In this document: piece by piece, positions 46,497 through 55,019 of the stretch
How the letters are laid out: every line of letters begins with the position of its first letter
How positions within the stretch are numbered: the stretch's first letter is position 1
Assembly (NCBI GenBank): GCA_036381275.1
Contig: DASVDC010000008.1
Location: 5,613-69,612 of the forward strand
DNA: 64,000 nucleotides
Source: UBA7803 sp036381275
GTDB lineage: Bacteria; Pseudomonadota; Gammaproteobacteria; Pseudomonadales; Azotimanducaceae
Reading direction: 5' to 3'
Position numbers and translations under genes: made by a program
The notes under the pieces: model-generated
The model's input: only the letters and a program-made list of their open reading frames with translations
Told to the model about the DNA's origin: nothing
Databases searched by the model: none

Positions 46497-47276
46497 ATGG
46501 CGAGCAATCTGTTTGACCTGACCGGTAAGGTCGCCCTGATCACGGGGTCCAGCAAAGGCATCGGCCGCGCGATCGCGGTGGAGATGGCGCGCCACGGCGC
46601 GCAGGTGGTGATCTCGAGCCGCAAGGCCGACGCCTGCGAGGAAGTGGCGAGTCAGATCAACGCCGAGCTCGACGGTGAGCCCGGCGGCGCGGTGGCGATC
46701 CCCGCGCACATCGGGCACAAGGAAGAGCTCGAGCGGCTGGTGACCGAGACGCGGACCAGGCTCGGCCGGATCGACATCCTGGTCTGCAATGCCGCCGTGA
46801 ACCCCTACTACGGTCCGATGAGCGGGCTGCCGGACTCGGCGCTCGAGAAGATACTCGGGGTCAACATCGTGTCGAACCACTGGCTCGCGCAGCTCGTGCT
46901 GCCCGAGATGGTCGAGCGCCGCGACGGCGTGATCATCGTCGTCTCGTCGGTGGGCGGGCTGAAGGGCAGCCGTGATCTCGGCGCGTACGCGATCTCGAAG
47001 GCGGCGGATCTGCAGCTCGTGCGGAATCTGGCCGTGGAAAACGGCCCGCACAACGTGCGCGTCAACGCGATCTCACCCGGCCTGATCCGCACCGACTTCG
47101 CCCGAGCGTTGTGGGAGAACCCCGAGATCCTCGCGAAGCGCACCGCCGGCGATCCGCTGCGGCGCATCGCCGAGCCGGAGGAGGTGGCCGGCATCGCCGT
47201 CTACCTCGCTTCCCGCGCCGGCTCCTTCACCACCGGGCAGAACTTCGTGATCGACGGCGGCGCGACGATCGCCTGA
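46497..47276 (+). CDS. Short-chain dehydrogenase/reductase (SDR)
   Basis: 259 residues, classical SDR. Cofactor loop TGSSKGIGRAIA at 17-28, NAAVN (NNAG-equivalent) near 100, catalytic Ser in VSSVGG and Tyr/Lys in YAISK. The R/K after TGSS-K and SSRK at the end of strand 2 favour NADP(H). Ribosome site GAGGAGG sits 6 bases before ATG. Third gene in a row with the acyl-CoA synthetase, so probably oxidises or reduces a hydroxyacyl or steroid group. Confidence 0.92.
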   Translation: MASNLFDLTGKVALITGSSKGIGRAIAVEMARHGAQVVISSRKADACEEVASQINAELDGEPGGAVAIPAHIGHKEELERLVTETRTRLGRIDILVCNAAVNPYYGPMSGLPDSALEKILGVNIVSNHWLAQLVLPEMVERRDGVIIVVSSVGGLKGSRDLGAYAISKAADLQLVRNLAVENGPHNVRVNAISPGLIRTDFARALWENPEILAKRTAGDPLRRIAEPEEVAGIAVYLASRAGSFTTGQNFVIDGGATIA

Positions 47277-47287
47277 CGGAGGTTGTC

Positions 47288-47382
47288 CTGTGGGAGCGGC
47301 CTCTGGCCGCGAATCGGCCATGGGAGCGGTGGCTGCCCGCGCAGCTCCAGACCGCGATTCGCGGCAGGAGACCGCTCCCACA
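47288..47382. repeat. REP cluster after the SDR gene
   Basis: Left arm ctgtgggagcggcctctgg, a second left-type arm of the long variant (tgggagcggtggctgcccgc), then a right arm ending gaccgctcccaca. It lies between the convergent SDR and small membrane-protein genes. Confidence 0.8.
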
Positions 47383-47414
47383 TCGCTCTCACGGAGTGAT
47401 TGCCGCGGTTCGCC

Positions 47415-47654
47415 CTACAGGCCTTCGGGGCGCTGACCACCGGTGGACGGTGAGATCGGGTCGCTCGCCGGGAACGATTCCTCGAGCGCCTCGTCCAGCA
47501 GCCGCTGTTCGTGATCGGCCTGCGTCAGCGCGACGTCGGAATCGGTGCCAGGGTGCTCACCCTCGATCTCCTCGAGATACGCCGGCTGCCCGGACTGCCT
47601 GAACAGCCAGTACATGCCGCCGCCGATCAGGCCGAGCAGGAGCAACTTGTTCAT
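47415..47654 (-). CDS. Small single-helix membrane protein
   Basis: 79 residues: an N-terminal membrane helix (KLLLLGLIGGGMYWLFR) and an acidic cytoplasmic or periplasmic tail with LLDEALEESFPASDP, a short motif found at the ends of many small proteobacterial proteins of unknown role. GGAGG is 9 bases before ATG, which supports translation. Confidence 0.7.
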   Translation of the reverse strand: MNKLLLLGLIGGGMYWLFRQSGQPAYLEEIEGEHPGTDSDVALTQADHEQRLLDEALEESFPASDPISPSTGGQRPEGL

Positions 47655-47796
47655 CTGCGCTACCTCCGTGATTGAGCCTTAGCGGCTGCATCCGCCGTGC
47701 CAGCGGCCCGCCCGGATTGGCCTTCGCCGTGAGCAGCGGTGGAGATGCCGCTGCAAAATCAATATCCTCGAACCGACGCCCAGGGGAGGTCCGAGC

Positions 47797-48552
47797 GTGG
47801 CGGTGAACACCTGGCAGCGCGACGGTGAAAAGCGGTGGTGGTCGAAGACGATCTTCACCGGAGCGGTACTCGCGGTGGCGCTGCTGCCGATCGGAGCGCT
47901 GGGATCCCGTGTTGGCCTCTGGTCCTTCGGCACGGGCTTCATGCTGCTCGCGGTCGGGGTGATGATGTCGTGCGTGGTGCTGGTGACCGGCATCGCCGGG
48001 CTGATCGCGGCCAGACGCCACGGCCTGGCGCCCGACAAGCCCGGGTTGTGGATCAGCGTGGCGCTGTCGGTCGCGGTGCTGGCACTGATGGGCATGCAGT
48101 TCTACAGGGCGGTGACCGTTCCGCCGATCCACAACATCTCCACCGACGTCGACGACCCGCCGCAGTTCGACCGGGTGATCGCGCTGCGTGGCGACGAAGC
48201 GAATCCGCTCCACTACGACGCCGCGGAGCTCGCCGACACCCAGCAGCGGGCGTATCCGTGGGTGCGGACCCTCGAAACCGAGCTGCCGCCCGAGCAGGCG
48301 CTCGAGCGCGCCGCCGAGGTGCTCGAGGCGCAGGGGCTCGAGCTCGTGAACGTCGATCCGACGGCCGGGCGGGTGGAGGCCGTCGACACGACGTTCTGGT
48401 TCGGCTTCAAGGACGACGTGGTGGTGCGGGTGCGGCCGGGGCCCGGCGGATCGCGGGTGGACGTGCGCAGCGTGTCACGGGTCGGCCGCAGCGACCTCGG
48501 CACCAACGCAGCGCGCATCGGCGAGTTCCTGGAGGCGTTCCGCAACGACTGA
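47797..48552 (+). CDS. Membrane protein with DUF1499 domain
   Basis: 251 residues. Three membrane helices in the first ~110 residues (TGAVLAVALLPIGALG, FMLLAVGVMMSCVVLVTGIAG, ISVALSVAVLALMGM), then a soluble domain with YPWVRTLETELPPEQALERA, VDTTFWFGFKDDVVVRVR and DVRSVSRVGRSDLGTNAARI, which is the DUF1499 pattern. No function is established for the family. Starts at GTG. A REP cluster follows. Confidence 0.85.
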   Translation: MAVNTWQRDGEKRWWSKTIFTGAVLAVALLPIGALGSRVGLWSFGTGFMLLAVGVMMSCVVLVTGIAGLIAARRHGLAPDKPGLWISVALSVAVLALMGMQFYRAVTVPPIHNISTDVDDPPQFDRVIALRGDEANPLHYDAAELADTQQRAYPWVRTLETELPPEQALERAAEVLEAQGLELVNVDPTAGRVEAVDTTFWFGFKDDVVVRVRPGPGGSRVDVRSVSRVGRSDLGTNAARIGEFLEAFRND

Positions 48553-48559
48553 GGGAGAC

Positions 48560-48662
48560 CTGTGGGAGCGGCCTCCGGCCGCGAATCGCGCGGTCTGGAG
48601 AACGCTCCTACAGCGCGAGTGTTCGCGGCCGGAGCTGGCGGGTAGCCGCCGCTCCTACACAG
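48560..48662. repeat. REP cluster between DUF1499 and phosphodiesterase genes
   Basis: Left arm ctgtgggagcggcctcc, a short inner pair (ggtctggagaacgctcctac) and a right arm of the long variant ending gccgccgctcctacac. Located between convergent genes. Confidence 0.8.
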
Positions 48663-48676
48663 GCCCGGGTGCTCGC

Positions 48677-49162
48677 TCAGAAGCGCAGCAGCTCCACCGA
48701 CAGGTCCGACAGGTCCATCACGCCGACCGCGTTCAGGCCCTTCATGTGGCCGGCGCACTCGCCGGGATTGAACAGCACCTGCCCGCCGCGCTGCTCGTAG
48801 CGATAGAGGTGCGTGTGGCCGTGCAGCGCGAGCGCGTGCTCGGGCCCGAGCACGCCTTCGAGCTCGAGCGGGTCGTGCACGACCACGATCCGCCGCTCGT
48901 GCCAGTCGAGCTCGAACGGCGGCTCGCAGAACCGGAAGCCGTAGCGGGCGATGGCCGCTTCCAGCGCTTCCCGTTCCTGATCGTTGTTGCCGAACACGCC
49001 GTAGAGCGGCGCGTCCAGGTGGGCGAACACGTCGAGCGTCTTCGCCTGGGTGATGTCGCCGGTGTGGATCACCCGGTCGACGCCCGCCGCATTGAACAGC
49101 TCGACGATGCGGTGGACGTTGCGCAGGTTGTTGTGGGTGTCGCTGACGATGCCGATGCGCAT
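48677..49162 (-). CDS. YfcE/MJ0936-type metallophosphoesterase
   Basis: 161 residues. The dimetal site is complete: DTHNN (residues 8-12), GDI, GNND, VVHD and GHTH. Family members hydrolyse phosphodiesters such as bis-pNPP with Mn or Ni; the natural substrate is unknown. I chose the ATG of MRIGIVSD; the longer frame runs into the REP palindrome just upstream. Confidence 0.92.
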   Translation of the reverse strand: MRIGIVSDTHNNLRNVHRIVELFNAAGVDRVIHTGDITQAKTLDVFAHLDAPLYGVFGNNDQEREALEAAIARYGFRFCEPPFELDWHERRIVVVHDPLELEGVLGPEHALALHGHTHLYRYEQRGGQVLFNPGECAGHMKGLNAVGVMDLSDLSVELLRF

Positions 49163-49170
49163 GGGACCGA

Positions 49171-49225
49171 TGTGGGAGCGGCCTCCGGCCGCGAAGGTCA
49201 TTCGCGGCCGGAGGCCGCTCCCACA
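49171..49225. repeat. REP palindrome, perfect pair
   Basis: tgtgggagcggcctccggcc facing its exact reverse complement across a short ggtca centre. Sits between the phosphodiesterase start and the thiolase stop; the cleanest copy in the window. Confidence 0.88.
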
Positions 49226-49231
49226 GTCGTG

Positions 49232-50374
49232 TTACACCTTCTCGAGGATGTGGATCCCGCAGGCGCTGCCCAGGCCGATCACGTGGGTCAGGCCGATGCG
49301 GGCGCCTTCCACCTGACGCTTGCCGGCCTCGCCGCGCAGGTGCGTCGCCACCTCGTAGATGTTGGCGATACCGGTCGCGCCGAGCGGGTGACCCTTCGAG
49401 AGCAGGCCGCCGGAGACGTTCACCGGAATCCGGCCGCCGAGCGCGGTCTGACCTTCGTCGATCATCCGGCCGGCTTCGCCGTCCTTGCACAGCCCGAGGT
49501 TCTCGTAGTGCAGGATCTCGGCGGTCGCGAAGCAGTCGTGCAGCTCGACGAGATCGAGGTCTTCGGGGCCGATGCCGGCCATCTCGTAGGCCTGCTTCGC
49601 CGCGAGCCGGGTGCAGGAATTCACGTCCGGCATTACGAGGTCCCGCTCCTGCCACGGATCGGACGTCAGCACCGACGCGCGCACGCGTACCGCGCGCTTC
49701 ATCAGTCCGAGCTCCTTGGCCTTCTTCTCGGAGCAGATCACCGCGGCCGCCGAGCCGTCGACGTTCACCGAGCACATCAGCTTGGTGTTCGGGTACGCGA
49801 TCATCTCGGCGTTCATCACCACGTCGAGCGGCGTCTCGATCTGATACATCGCCTTCGGGTTCAGCGTCGAGTGATGATGGTTCTTCACCGATACCTTGGC
49901 GAACTGCTCGAACGTGGTGCCGTACTTGCGCGAGTGCTCGAGGCCGGCCTCGGCGAACACGGCCGGCATGGTGCCGGAACCGAGCAGGCCTTCCTTCGGA
50001 ATCCCGGTGCCGCCGCCCGCGCCGCCGAGCAGGCCCTTGCCCATCTGCTCGACGCCCACCGCCAGCACGCAGTCGTACAGCCCGGCCTTCACCGAGGCCC
50101 ACGCTTCACGAAACGCGGTCGCACCGGTGGCGCAGGCGTTCGCGGTGTTCACCACCGGAATGCCCGTCTGACCGATCTGTTGCAGGATGCGCTGGCCGAC
50201 CATGCCGTTGGCCTGGCCGAGGTTGCCGCAGTACAGGGCCTGGATGTCCTGGATCTTGAGACCACAGTCGTCGAGAGCGAGCAGAGCCGCCTCGGCACCG
50301 AGCTCCGGAACGGTTTTCTCGGGAAACCGTCCGAATTTGATCATGTCGACACCAACTACGTATGCGTCTGTCAT
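49232..50374 (-). CDS. Thiolase-family protein (SCP2/Ltp-like)
   Basis: 380 residues. The nucleophile Cys lies in NTANACATGATAF, the catalytic His in SKGHPLGATG, and a late Cys in GLGSACGIH. This subgroup has no strict C-terminal CxGGGxG and is usually paired with a DUF35 protein, as here (stop to start 17 bases). Family reactions: acetyl-CoA thiolysis, or retro-aldol removal of side chains in steroid catabolism (Ltp2). SD GGAGG 6 bases before ATG. Probably one lipid-degradation unit with the acyl-CoA synthetase and SDR a few kb away. Confidence 0.9.
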   Translation of the reverse strand: MTDAYVVGVDMIKFGRFPEKTVPELGAEAALLALDDCGLKIQDIQALYCGNLGQANGMVGQRILQQIGQTGIPVVNTANACATGATAFREAWASVKAGLYDCVLAVGVEQMGKGLLGGAGGGTGIPKEGLLGSGTMPAVFAEAGLEHSRKYGTTFEQFAKVSVKNHHHSTLNPKAMYQIETPLDVVMNAEMIAYPNTKLMCSVNVDGSAAAVICSEKKAKELGLMKRAVRVRASVLTSDPWQERDLVMPDVNSCTRLAAKQAYEMAGIGPEDLDLVELHDCFATAEILHYENLGLCKDGEAGRMIDEGQTALGGRIPVNVSGGLLSKGHPLGATGIANIYEVATHLRGEAGKRQVEGARIGLTHVIGLGSACGIHILEKV

Positions 50375-50391
50375 CGCTTCCTCCGGGGTCG

Positions 50392-50808
50392 TTAGCTAGC
50401 GGGCTTGAAAAAGTAGGAAAGGTACGAATTGCCGTCCCGGTCCTTGCGGCCGAGGGCGTCGCGGTAGACGACCTCCACGGGCATGTCGAACTTGATCTTC
50501 TCCGGGTCGGGCTCGATGTCGACCAGATTGCCCTTGATCGCGACGCCGTCCTCGAGATCCACGATGGCGCTCACGTACGGGACTTCGATGCCGGGGAACG
50601 AGCGGTGCACGATCGAGTAGGAGTAAAGCTTGCCCTTGTTGGACAGCTTGACCGTGGTCATCGAATCGCGCGCGCCGCACTTGGAGCAGACGTTCCGCGC
50701 GCCGAGGAAAATCGCGCTGCACTTGCCGCACTTGTGCCCTTCGAGGTAGGGCTCGCCGTCGTCCGGAATCTTCAGGTAATCGACCACCGGTAATGGTTTT
50801 GCGCTCAA
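50392..50808 (-). CDS. DUF35 / OB-fold zinc-ribbon acyl-CoA-associated protein
   Basis: 138 residues. N-terminal rubredoxin-like zinc ribbon: GHKCGKCSAIFLGARNVCSKCGA (C-x2-C, 12 residues, C-x2-C) and a C-terminal OB fold with YSYSIVHRSF and IVDLEDGVAIKGNL. Partners of thiolases and ChsH1-type hydratases, in which it binds the CoA part. Upstream of and probably co-transcribed with the thiolase gene. Confidence 0.9.
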   Translation of the reverse strand: MSAKPLPVVDYLKIPDDGEPYLEGHKCGKCSAIFLGARNVCSKCGARDSMTTVKLSNKGKLYSYSIVHRSFPGIEVPYVSAIVDLEDGVAIKGNLVDIEPDPEKIKFDMPVEVVYRDALGRKDRDGNSYLSYFFKPAS

Positions 50809-50910
50809 GGTTCCCCCTTGTGGATCAGTGACTTGGATGAATCGAGCCGTGTCCGAAAGCGTTGGAGCCGGAAAGCATACTACCTTTGCCCGGGCCGGAG
50901 TAAGCCCGCG

Positions 50911-51174
50911 CTAGCCGGCCCGGCGCGACTTGCGCAGGTAGATCCACTGCCCGGTCACGGCGGTCGCGAGGATCAGCGAGTTGGTGACGATGAAGACCAC
51001 GTTGCCGACCAGCAGGCTGTAGGTCACGAAACCGACGGACGCGGCGATCTGGCCCGCGAACAGGGCCCAGGACACGCCGGCCACCGAATCGGCGAGCCAT
51101 TGCTGACGCACCTGGCCGGCGAGCGTCAGCAGCAGCACCGCCGAGCTGGCCCAGCCGATCAGCTCCGGAGTCAC
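50911..51174 (-). CDS. SemiSWEET/PQ-loop small membrane protein
   Basis: 87 residues with three membrane helices (IGWASSAVLLLTLAGQV, SWALFAGQIAASVGFVTYSL, VVFIVTNSLILATAVTGQW). The first helix and the LTLAGQVRQQWLADS turn resemble the PQ-loop of SemiSWEET transporters, which work as dimers. Starts at GTG four bases after the superoxide dismutase gene ends. Substrate unknown. Confidence 0.7.
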   Translation of the reverse strand: MTPELIGWASSAVLLLTLAGQVRQQWLADSVAGVSWALFAGQIAASVGFVTYSLLVGNVVFIVTNSLILATAVTGQWIYLRKSRRAG

Positions 51175-51178
51175 GACG

Positions 51179-51904
51179 TCAGGGCGCCGACGTGCCCTGT
51201 GCCTCGCTGCGGCTGATCACCGCGCAGGCGACCCGGTCGCCGGCGTTGCCGGAGGGTTGCGACTCGTAGTCGTCGGGACGCGCGTGAATCACGAGCGCGC
51301 TGCCGTCCTCGTCGAGCAACGTGTTCGGCCCGTCGCTCAGCGTCGCGATGTGGTTGACCATCTCGGTCTCGAGCCGCCCCTGGGGATCGACCGCCTGATT
51401 CAGCATGTCGCCGACGTGATGGTCCGGATCCTGGGGGTCCTCGTCCATGTCCGGCATGCCGTGACGCGCGCCGTGCGGGTTGTAGTGACTGCCCGCGCTT
51501 TCGAAGTCCGGCGGATCGCAGCGCCCGACCTCATGGAAGTGGACCGCGTGCTCGCCGGGCTGGAGCCCGGTGACGCTCAAGGTCAGACGCACGCCCGCAT
51601 TCGCCGCTTCCACGGTCAGGGTACCGGTCTGCTGTCCCTCGCTGTCGATCACGACGGTTTCGATGCGCTCGGCTCCGCCGCTGGTGCTCTCGTCGCCGCT
51701 GGACTGGCTAGCCGGCGGCGTCGGCTCGCGAGCCGGCTCGGCGGCGCGCGAATCGTCCGGGCCCGACTGCGGTGCCGGCTCGGCGGTACGGTCGGTGATC
51801 GCCTCGCCCGGGGTGGAAGCGTCGTCTTCCGAGTTGCCGCAGCCGCCGGTGAGCAGCGTCGCGGTCAGTAAGGCGGCTCCGGTGAGCGTTGCCAGGGTGC
51901 GCAT
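51179..51904 (-). CDS. sodC: Cu/Zn superoxide dismutase lipoprotein
   Basis: 241 residues. Lipobox LLTGGC near 17-22 and a Ser/Pro/Glu-rich linker of about 65 residues place it on the periplasmic side of a membrane. Enzyme part: VHFHEVGRCD (Cu ligands and disulfide Cys), SAGSHYNPHGARHG (bridging and Zn His), HHVGD, then VIHARPDDY and GDRVACAVI with the second Cys. The catalytic Arg lies before ACAVI as usual. Removes periplasmic superoxide. Precedes the PQ-loop gene. Confidence 0.93.
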   Translation of the reverse strand: MRTLATLTGAALLTATLLTGGCGNSEDDASTPGEAITDRTAEPAPQSGPDDSRAAEPAREPTPPASQSSGDESTSGGAERIETVVIDSEGQQTGTLTVEAANAGVRLTLSVTGLQPGEHAVHFHEVGRCDPPDFESAGSHYNPHGARHGMPDMDEDPQDPDHHVGDMLNQAVDPQGRLETEMVNHIATLSDGPNTLLDEDGSALVIHARPDDYESQPSGNAGDRVACAVISRSEAQGTSAP

Positions 51905-51969
51905 GTCCGATTCGTCGAGCGGCTTCGATGCGGGAACCGGAGCAAAACACGTACCACGCTTCGCCGTTG

Positions 51970-52048
51970 CTGTGGGAGCCGCGAATGGCGGTCTGGAGAC
52001 CGCTCCCACGGGCGCGGGATCATTCGCGGCCGGAGGCCGCTCCCACAG
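51970..52048. repeat. REP cluster upstream of sodC
   Basis: Two palindromic units: ctgtgggagccgcg with gaccgctcccac, then a right arm ttcgcggccggaggccgc...tcccaca. Between the divergently placed sodC start and the gatB end, directly abutting the tandem repeat. Confidence 0.8.
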
Positions 52049-52049
52049 G

Positions 52050-52120
52050 TCTATTTCTTCAGCTCTACTTCTTCAGCTCTACTTCTTCAGCTCTATTGCT
52101 TCGGGCTCTATTGCTTCAGC
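52050..52120. repeat. 14-base tandem repeat carrying stop codons, at the end of gatB
   Basis: Five head-to-tail units of tctacttcttcagc or close variants (52050, 52064, 52078, 52092, 52107; the fourth is 15 bases). On the gatB strand each reads GCTGAAG(A/C)A(G/A)TAGA. The unit nearest the gene contains its last codons and the TAG stop, so the end of gatB has been copied downstream four times. Confidence 0.88.
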
Positions 52121-53541
52121 GCGTCGCGCAGCAGCTCGTTGACCTGCTGCGGGTTGGCCTTGCCCTGGGTCGCCTTCATCACCTGGCCGACGAAGAAGCC
52201 GAACACCTTGTCCTTGCCGGCGCGGTACTGCTCGACCTGCTGCGGGTTGTCGGCCACCACGCGGGCGACGATGGCGGCGAGCTCGCCGGCGTCGCTCACC
52301 TGCTTCAGGCCGCGCGCCTCGATGATCGCGTCCACGTCGCCCTCGCCGGCCCAGAGCGCTTCGAACAGCGTCTTCGCGGTGCGGGAGGAGAGGGTCTGGT
52401 CCTTCAGGCGCGCGATCAGCCCGGCGAGCTGCTCCGGCGTCACCGGGGCGCGCTCGATCGGCAGGTCGTCGCGCTTCAGCGCCGCGGCCAGCTCGCCCAT
52501 CACCCAGTTGGCGGCGAGCTTCGGATCGCCGCACGCGTCGACGGTCCGTTCGAAGTAGCCGGCCACCTGCGGATCCTGGGTCAGCCAGTCGGCGTCGTAG
52601 GCCGAGAGGCCGAGCTGCTCGACGTAACGGTGGCGCTTCTCGGCGGGCAGCTCCGGCAGCTCGGCGCGCAGCGCCTCGATCAGCGCCTGGTCGACGTGCA
52701 CCGGCAGCAGGTCCGGGTCGGGGAAGTAGCGGTAGTCCTCCGACAGCTCCTTCGTGCGCATGCTGCGCGTCTCGTCGCGCTCCGCGTCGTACAGGCGCGT
52801 TTCCCGCACCACCTGCCCGCCGGACTCGAGCACGTCGATCTGCCGCTCGATCTCGTAGGCGAGCGCACGCTCGACGAAGCGGAACGAGTTGACGTTCTTG
52901 ATCTCGGTGCGCACGCCGAAGGTGTCGCTGCCCCGCGGCCGCACGGACACGTTCGCGTCGCAGCGCATGCTGCCTTCCTCGAGGTTGCCGTCGCAGATGC
53001 CGAGATAGCGCACCAGCGTGTGCATCTGGCGGAAATAGGCGGCGGCCTCCTCGGGGCTGCGCAGGTCCGGATCCGAGACCACCTCGAGCAGCGGCGTACC
53101 GGCGCGATTCAGGTCGATGCCGGTCAGGCCGGGGAACGCCTCGTGCAGCGACTTGCCCGCGTCCTCCTCGAGGTGCGCGCGGGTGATGCCCACCACCCGC
53201 TCGGTGCCGTCCGGCATCGGCACGACGAGCCGTCCGCGGCCGACCACGGGGTGCGCGAACTGGCTGATCTGGTAGCCCTTCGGCAGGTCGGGGTAGAAGT
53301 AGTTCTTGCGGTCGAACACCGAGTACGGATGGATCTCGGCGCCGATCGCGAGGCCGAATTTCACCGCCATCCGTACCGCCGCTTCGTTCAGCACCGGCAG
53401 CACGCCCGGCAGCCCGAGGTCGATTCCGCAGGCCTGCGTGTTCGGTGCCGCGCCGTAAGCGGTGGGCGCACCGGAGAAGATCTTGCTGCGGGTGGCGAGC
53501 TGCACGTGCAGCTCGAGCCCGATCACCGCTTCCCACTCCAT
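52108..53541 (-). CDS. gatB: Aspartyl/glutamyl-tRNA amidotransferase subunit B
   Basis: 477 residues. Transfers ammonia to mischarged Glu-tRNA(Gln) or Asp-tRNA(Asn) after ATP activation. Opens EWEAVIGLELHVQL; RKNYFYPDLPKGYQISQ and DCNVSVR-type MRCDANVSVRP are the cradle-domain motifs; the YqeY-like tail ends GKANPQQVNELLRDAL. Start overlaps the gatA stop by one base. The frame is open far upstream, but that is a gatA shadow. The 3' end lies in the tandem repeat. Confidence 0.97.
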   Translation of the reverse strand: MEWEAVIGLELHVQLATRSKIFSGAPTAYGAAPNTQACGIDLGLPGVLPVLNEAAVRMAVKFGLAIGAEIHPYSVFDRKNYFYPDLPKGYQISQFAHPVVGRGRLVVPMPDGTERVVGITRAHLEEDAGKSLHEAFPGLTGIDLNRAGTPLLEVVSDPDLRSPEEAAAYFRQMHTLVRYLGICDGNLEEGSMRCDANVSVRPRGSDTFGVRTEIKNVNSFRFVERALAYEIERQIDVLESGGQVVRETRLYDAERDETRSMRTKELSEDYRYFPDPDLLPVHVDQALIEALRAELPELPAEKRHRYVEQLGLSAYDADWLTQDPQVAGYFERTVDACGDPKLAANWVMGELAAALKRDDLPIERAPVTPEQLAGLIARLKDQTLSSRTAKTLFEALWAGEGDVDAIIEARGLKQVSDAGELAAIVARVVADNPQQVEQYRAGKDKVFGFFVGQVMKATQGKANPQQVNELLRDALKQ

Positions 53542-55019
53542 CAGCCGAAGCCTCCCGGATGCTCGCGGTGCCAGCCGGTCTCGCGCTGGTACAGCGCGGC
53601 GGTCTCGATCACCGTGCGTTCGGCGAAATGCGGGCCGATGAGCTGCAGGCCGACCGGCAGTCCGCCGTCGAAGCCGCACGGCACCGACATGGCCGGCAGC
53701 CCCGCGAGGCTGACCGGCGTGGTGAAGATGTCCTGCTGGTACATGGCCACCGGGTCGCTGGTCAGGTCGCCGCGCGGGAACGCGACGCCGGGCGCGGTGG
53801 GCGCGAGGATCAGGTCCACCTCGGCGAACGCGGCGAGGAAATCGTCGCGGATCAGGCGCCGCAGCTTCTGCGCCTTCAGGTAGTAGGCGTCGTAGTAGCC
53901 GACCGACAGTGCGTAGGTGCCGGTGAGGATGCGCCGCTTCACCTCGGCGCCGAAGCCCTCGCTGCGCGAGCGCCGATACAGATCTTCGAGCGACTGCGGG
54001 TTTCTCGCCCGATAGCCGAAGCGGACGCCGTCGTAGCGTGACAGATTGGTGGACGCTTCGGCCCCGGCGATGATGTAGTACGCGGGAATCGCCATCCCGG
54101 TGTGCGGCAGGTCGACGTCCCGGAACGTGCAGCCGGCCTGCTCGAGCGCGCGGCGCGCCTCGTCGAGCTGCGCCGCGCCCTGGCGCAGCCCTTCGAAGTA
54201 CTGGCGCGGCACGCCGATCACCGGCGGCGTCGCCGGCGTCCCGACGCGGTCCCCCCGGCGCAGGCCTTCGAGCCATGGATCGTGCTGCTCGGCGCTCGTC
54301 GAGTCGCGGGGATCGAAGCCGCTCATGAAGGCCAGGAGCAGCGCGGCGTCCTCGGCGTCGTGCGCGAGCACGCCGCCCTGGTCGAGACTCGACGCGAACG
54401 CCACCATGCCCCAGCGCGACACGCGCCCGTAGGTCGGCTTGAGCCCGGTGAGCCCGCAGAACGCGGCCGGCTGCCGGATCGAGCCGCCGGTGTCGGTGCC
54501 GGTCGCGATCGGCGCGAGGCCCGCGGCCACCGCCGCGGCCGACCCGCCGGAGGAGCCGCCCGGGACCCGGTCGAGCTGCCACGGATTCGCCACCGGCCCG
54601 AAGTAGCTGTTCTCGTTGGACGAGCCCATCGCGAACTCGTCCATGTTGGTCTTGCCGAGCGTCACCGCACCGGCCGCGTCGAGCCGCTCCACCACGGCGG
54701 CGTCGTACGGCGCGACGAAGTTCTCGAGCATCCGCGAGCCGCAGGTCGTCAGCAGCCCGCGGGTGCAGAACACGTCCTTGTGGGCGAGCGGAATGCCGGT
54801 CAGCGCCGTGCCCTCGCCGGCGGCCAGCCGCTCGTCGGCGGCCCGCGCCTGCGCCAGCGCACGCTCTTCCGCGACGGTGACGAAGCTGTTCAGCGCGCCG
54901 TCGTGCGCCGCGATCCGGTCGAGGTACCAGCGGGTCAGCTCGACGCTCGAGAAGGCCTTCTCGCGCAGCCCCCGGGCCAGCTCGGCGAGGGACGCGAACG
55001 CTGTCGGCGGCGGCGCCAT
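53541..55019 (-). CDS. gatA: Aspartyl/glutamyl-tRNA amidotransferase subunit A
   Basis: 492 residues, glutaminase subunit of the GatCAB complex. Triad Lys81 (LAHKD), Ser156 in PGGSSGGSA and Ser180 in TGGSI. Directly follows gatC (no spacer). Unlike the exported amidase at 4.5-6.2 kb it has no signal peptide. Presence of gatCAB implies that Gln- or Asn-tRNA, or both, are made by the indirect route. Confidence 0.97.
   Translation of the reverse strand: MAPPPTAFASLAELARGLREKAFSSVELTRWYLDRIAAHDGALNSFVTVAEERALAQARAADERLAAGEGTALTGIPLAHKDVFCTRGLLTTCGSRMLENFVAPYDAAVVERLDAAGAVTLGKTNMDEFAMGSSNENSYFGPVANPWQLDRVPGGSSGGSAAAVAAGLAPIATGTDTGGSIRQPAAFCGLTGLKPTYGRVSRWGMVAFASSLDQGGVLAHDAEDAALLLAFMSGFDPRDSTSAEQHDPWLEGLRRGDRVGTPATPPVIGVPRQYFEGLRQGAAQLDEARRALEQAGCTFRDVDLPHTGMAIPAYYIIAGAEASTNLSRYDGVRFGYRARNPQSLEDLYRRSRSEGFGAEVKRRILTGTYALSVGYYDAYYLKAQKLRRLIRDDFLAAFAEVDLILAPTAPGVAFPRGDLTSDPVAMYQQDIFTTPVSLAGLPAMSVPCGFDGGLPVGLQLIGPHFAERTVIETAALYQRETGWHREHPGGFG

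Noticed and set aside
53542..54582. N-terminal extension of gatB to 824 residues
   Set aside because: It is a shadow of gatA; the conserved GatB start EWEAVIGLELH lies at 53541.
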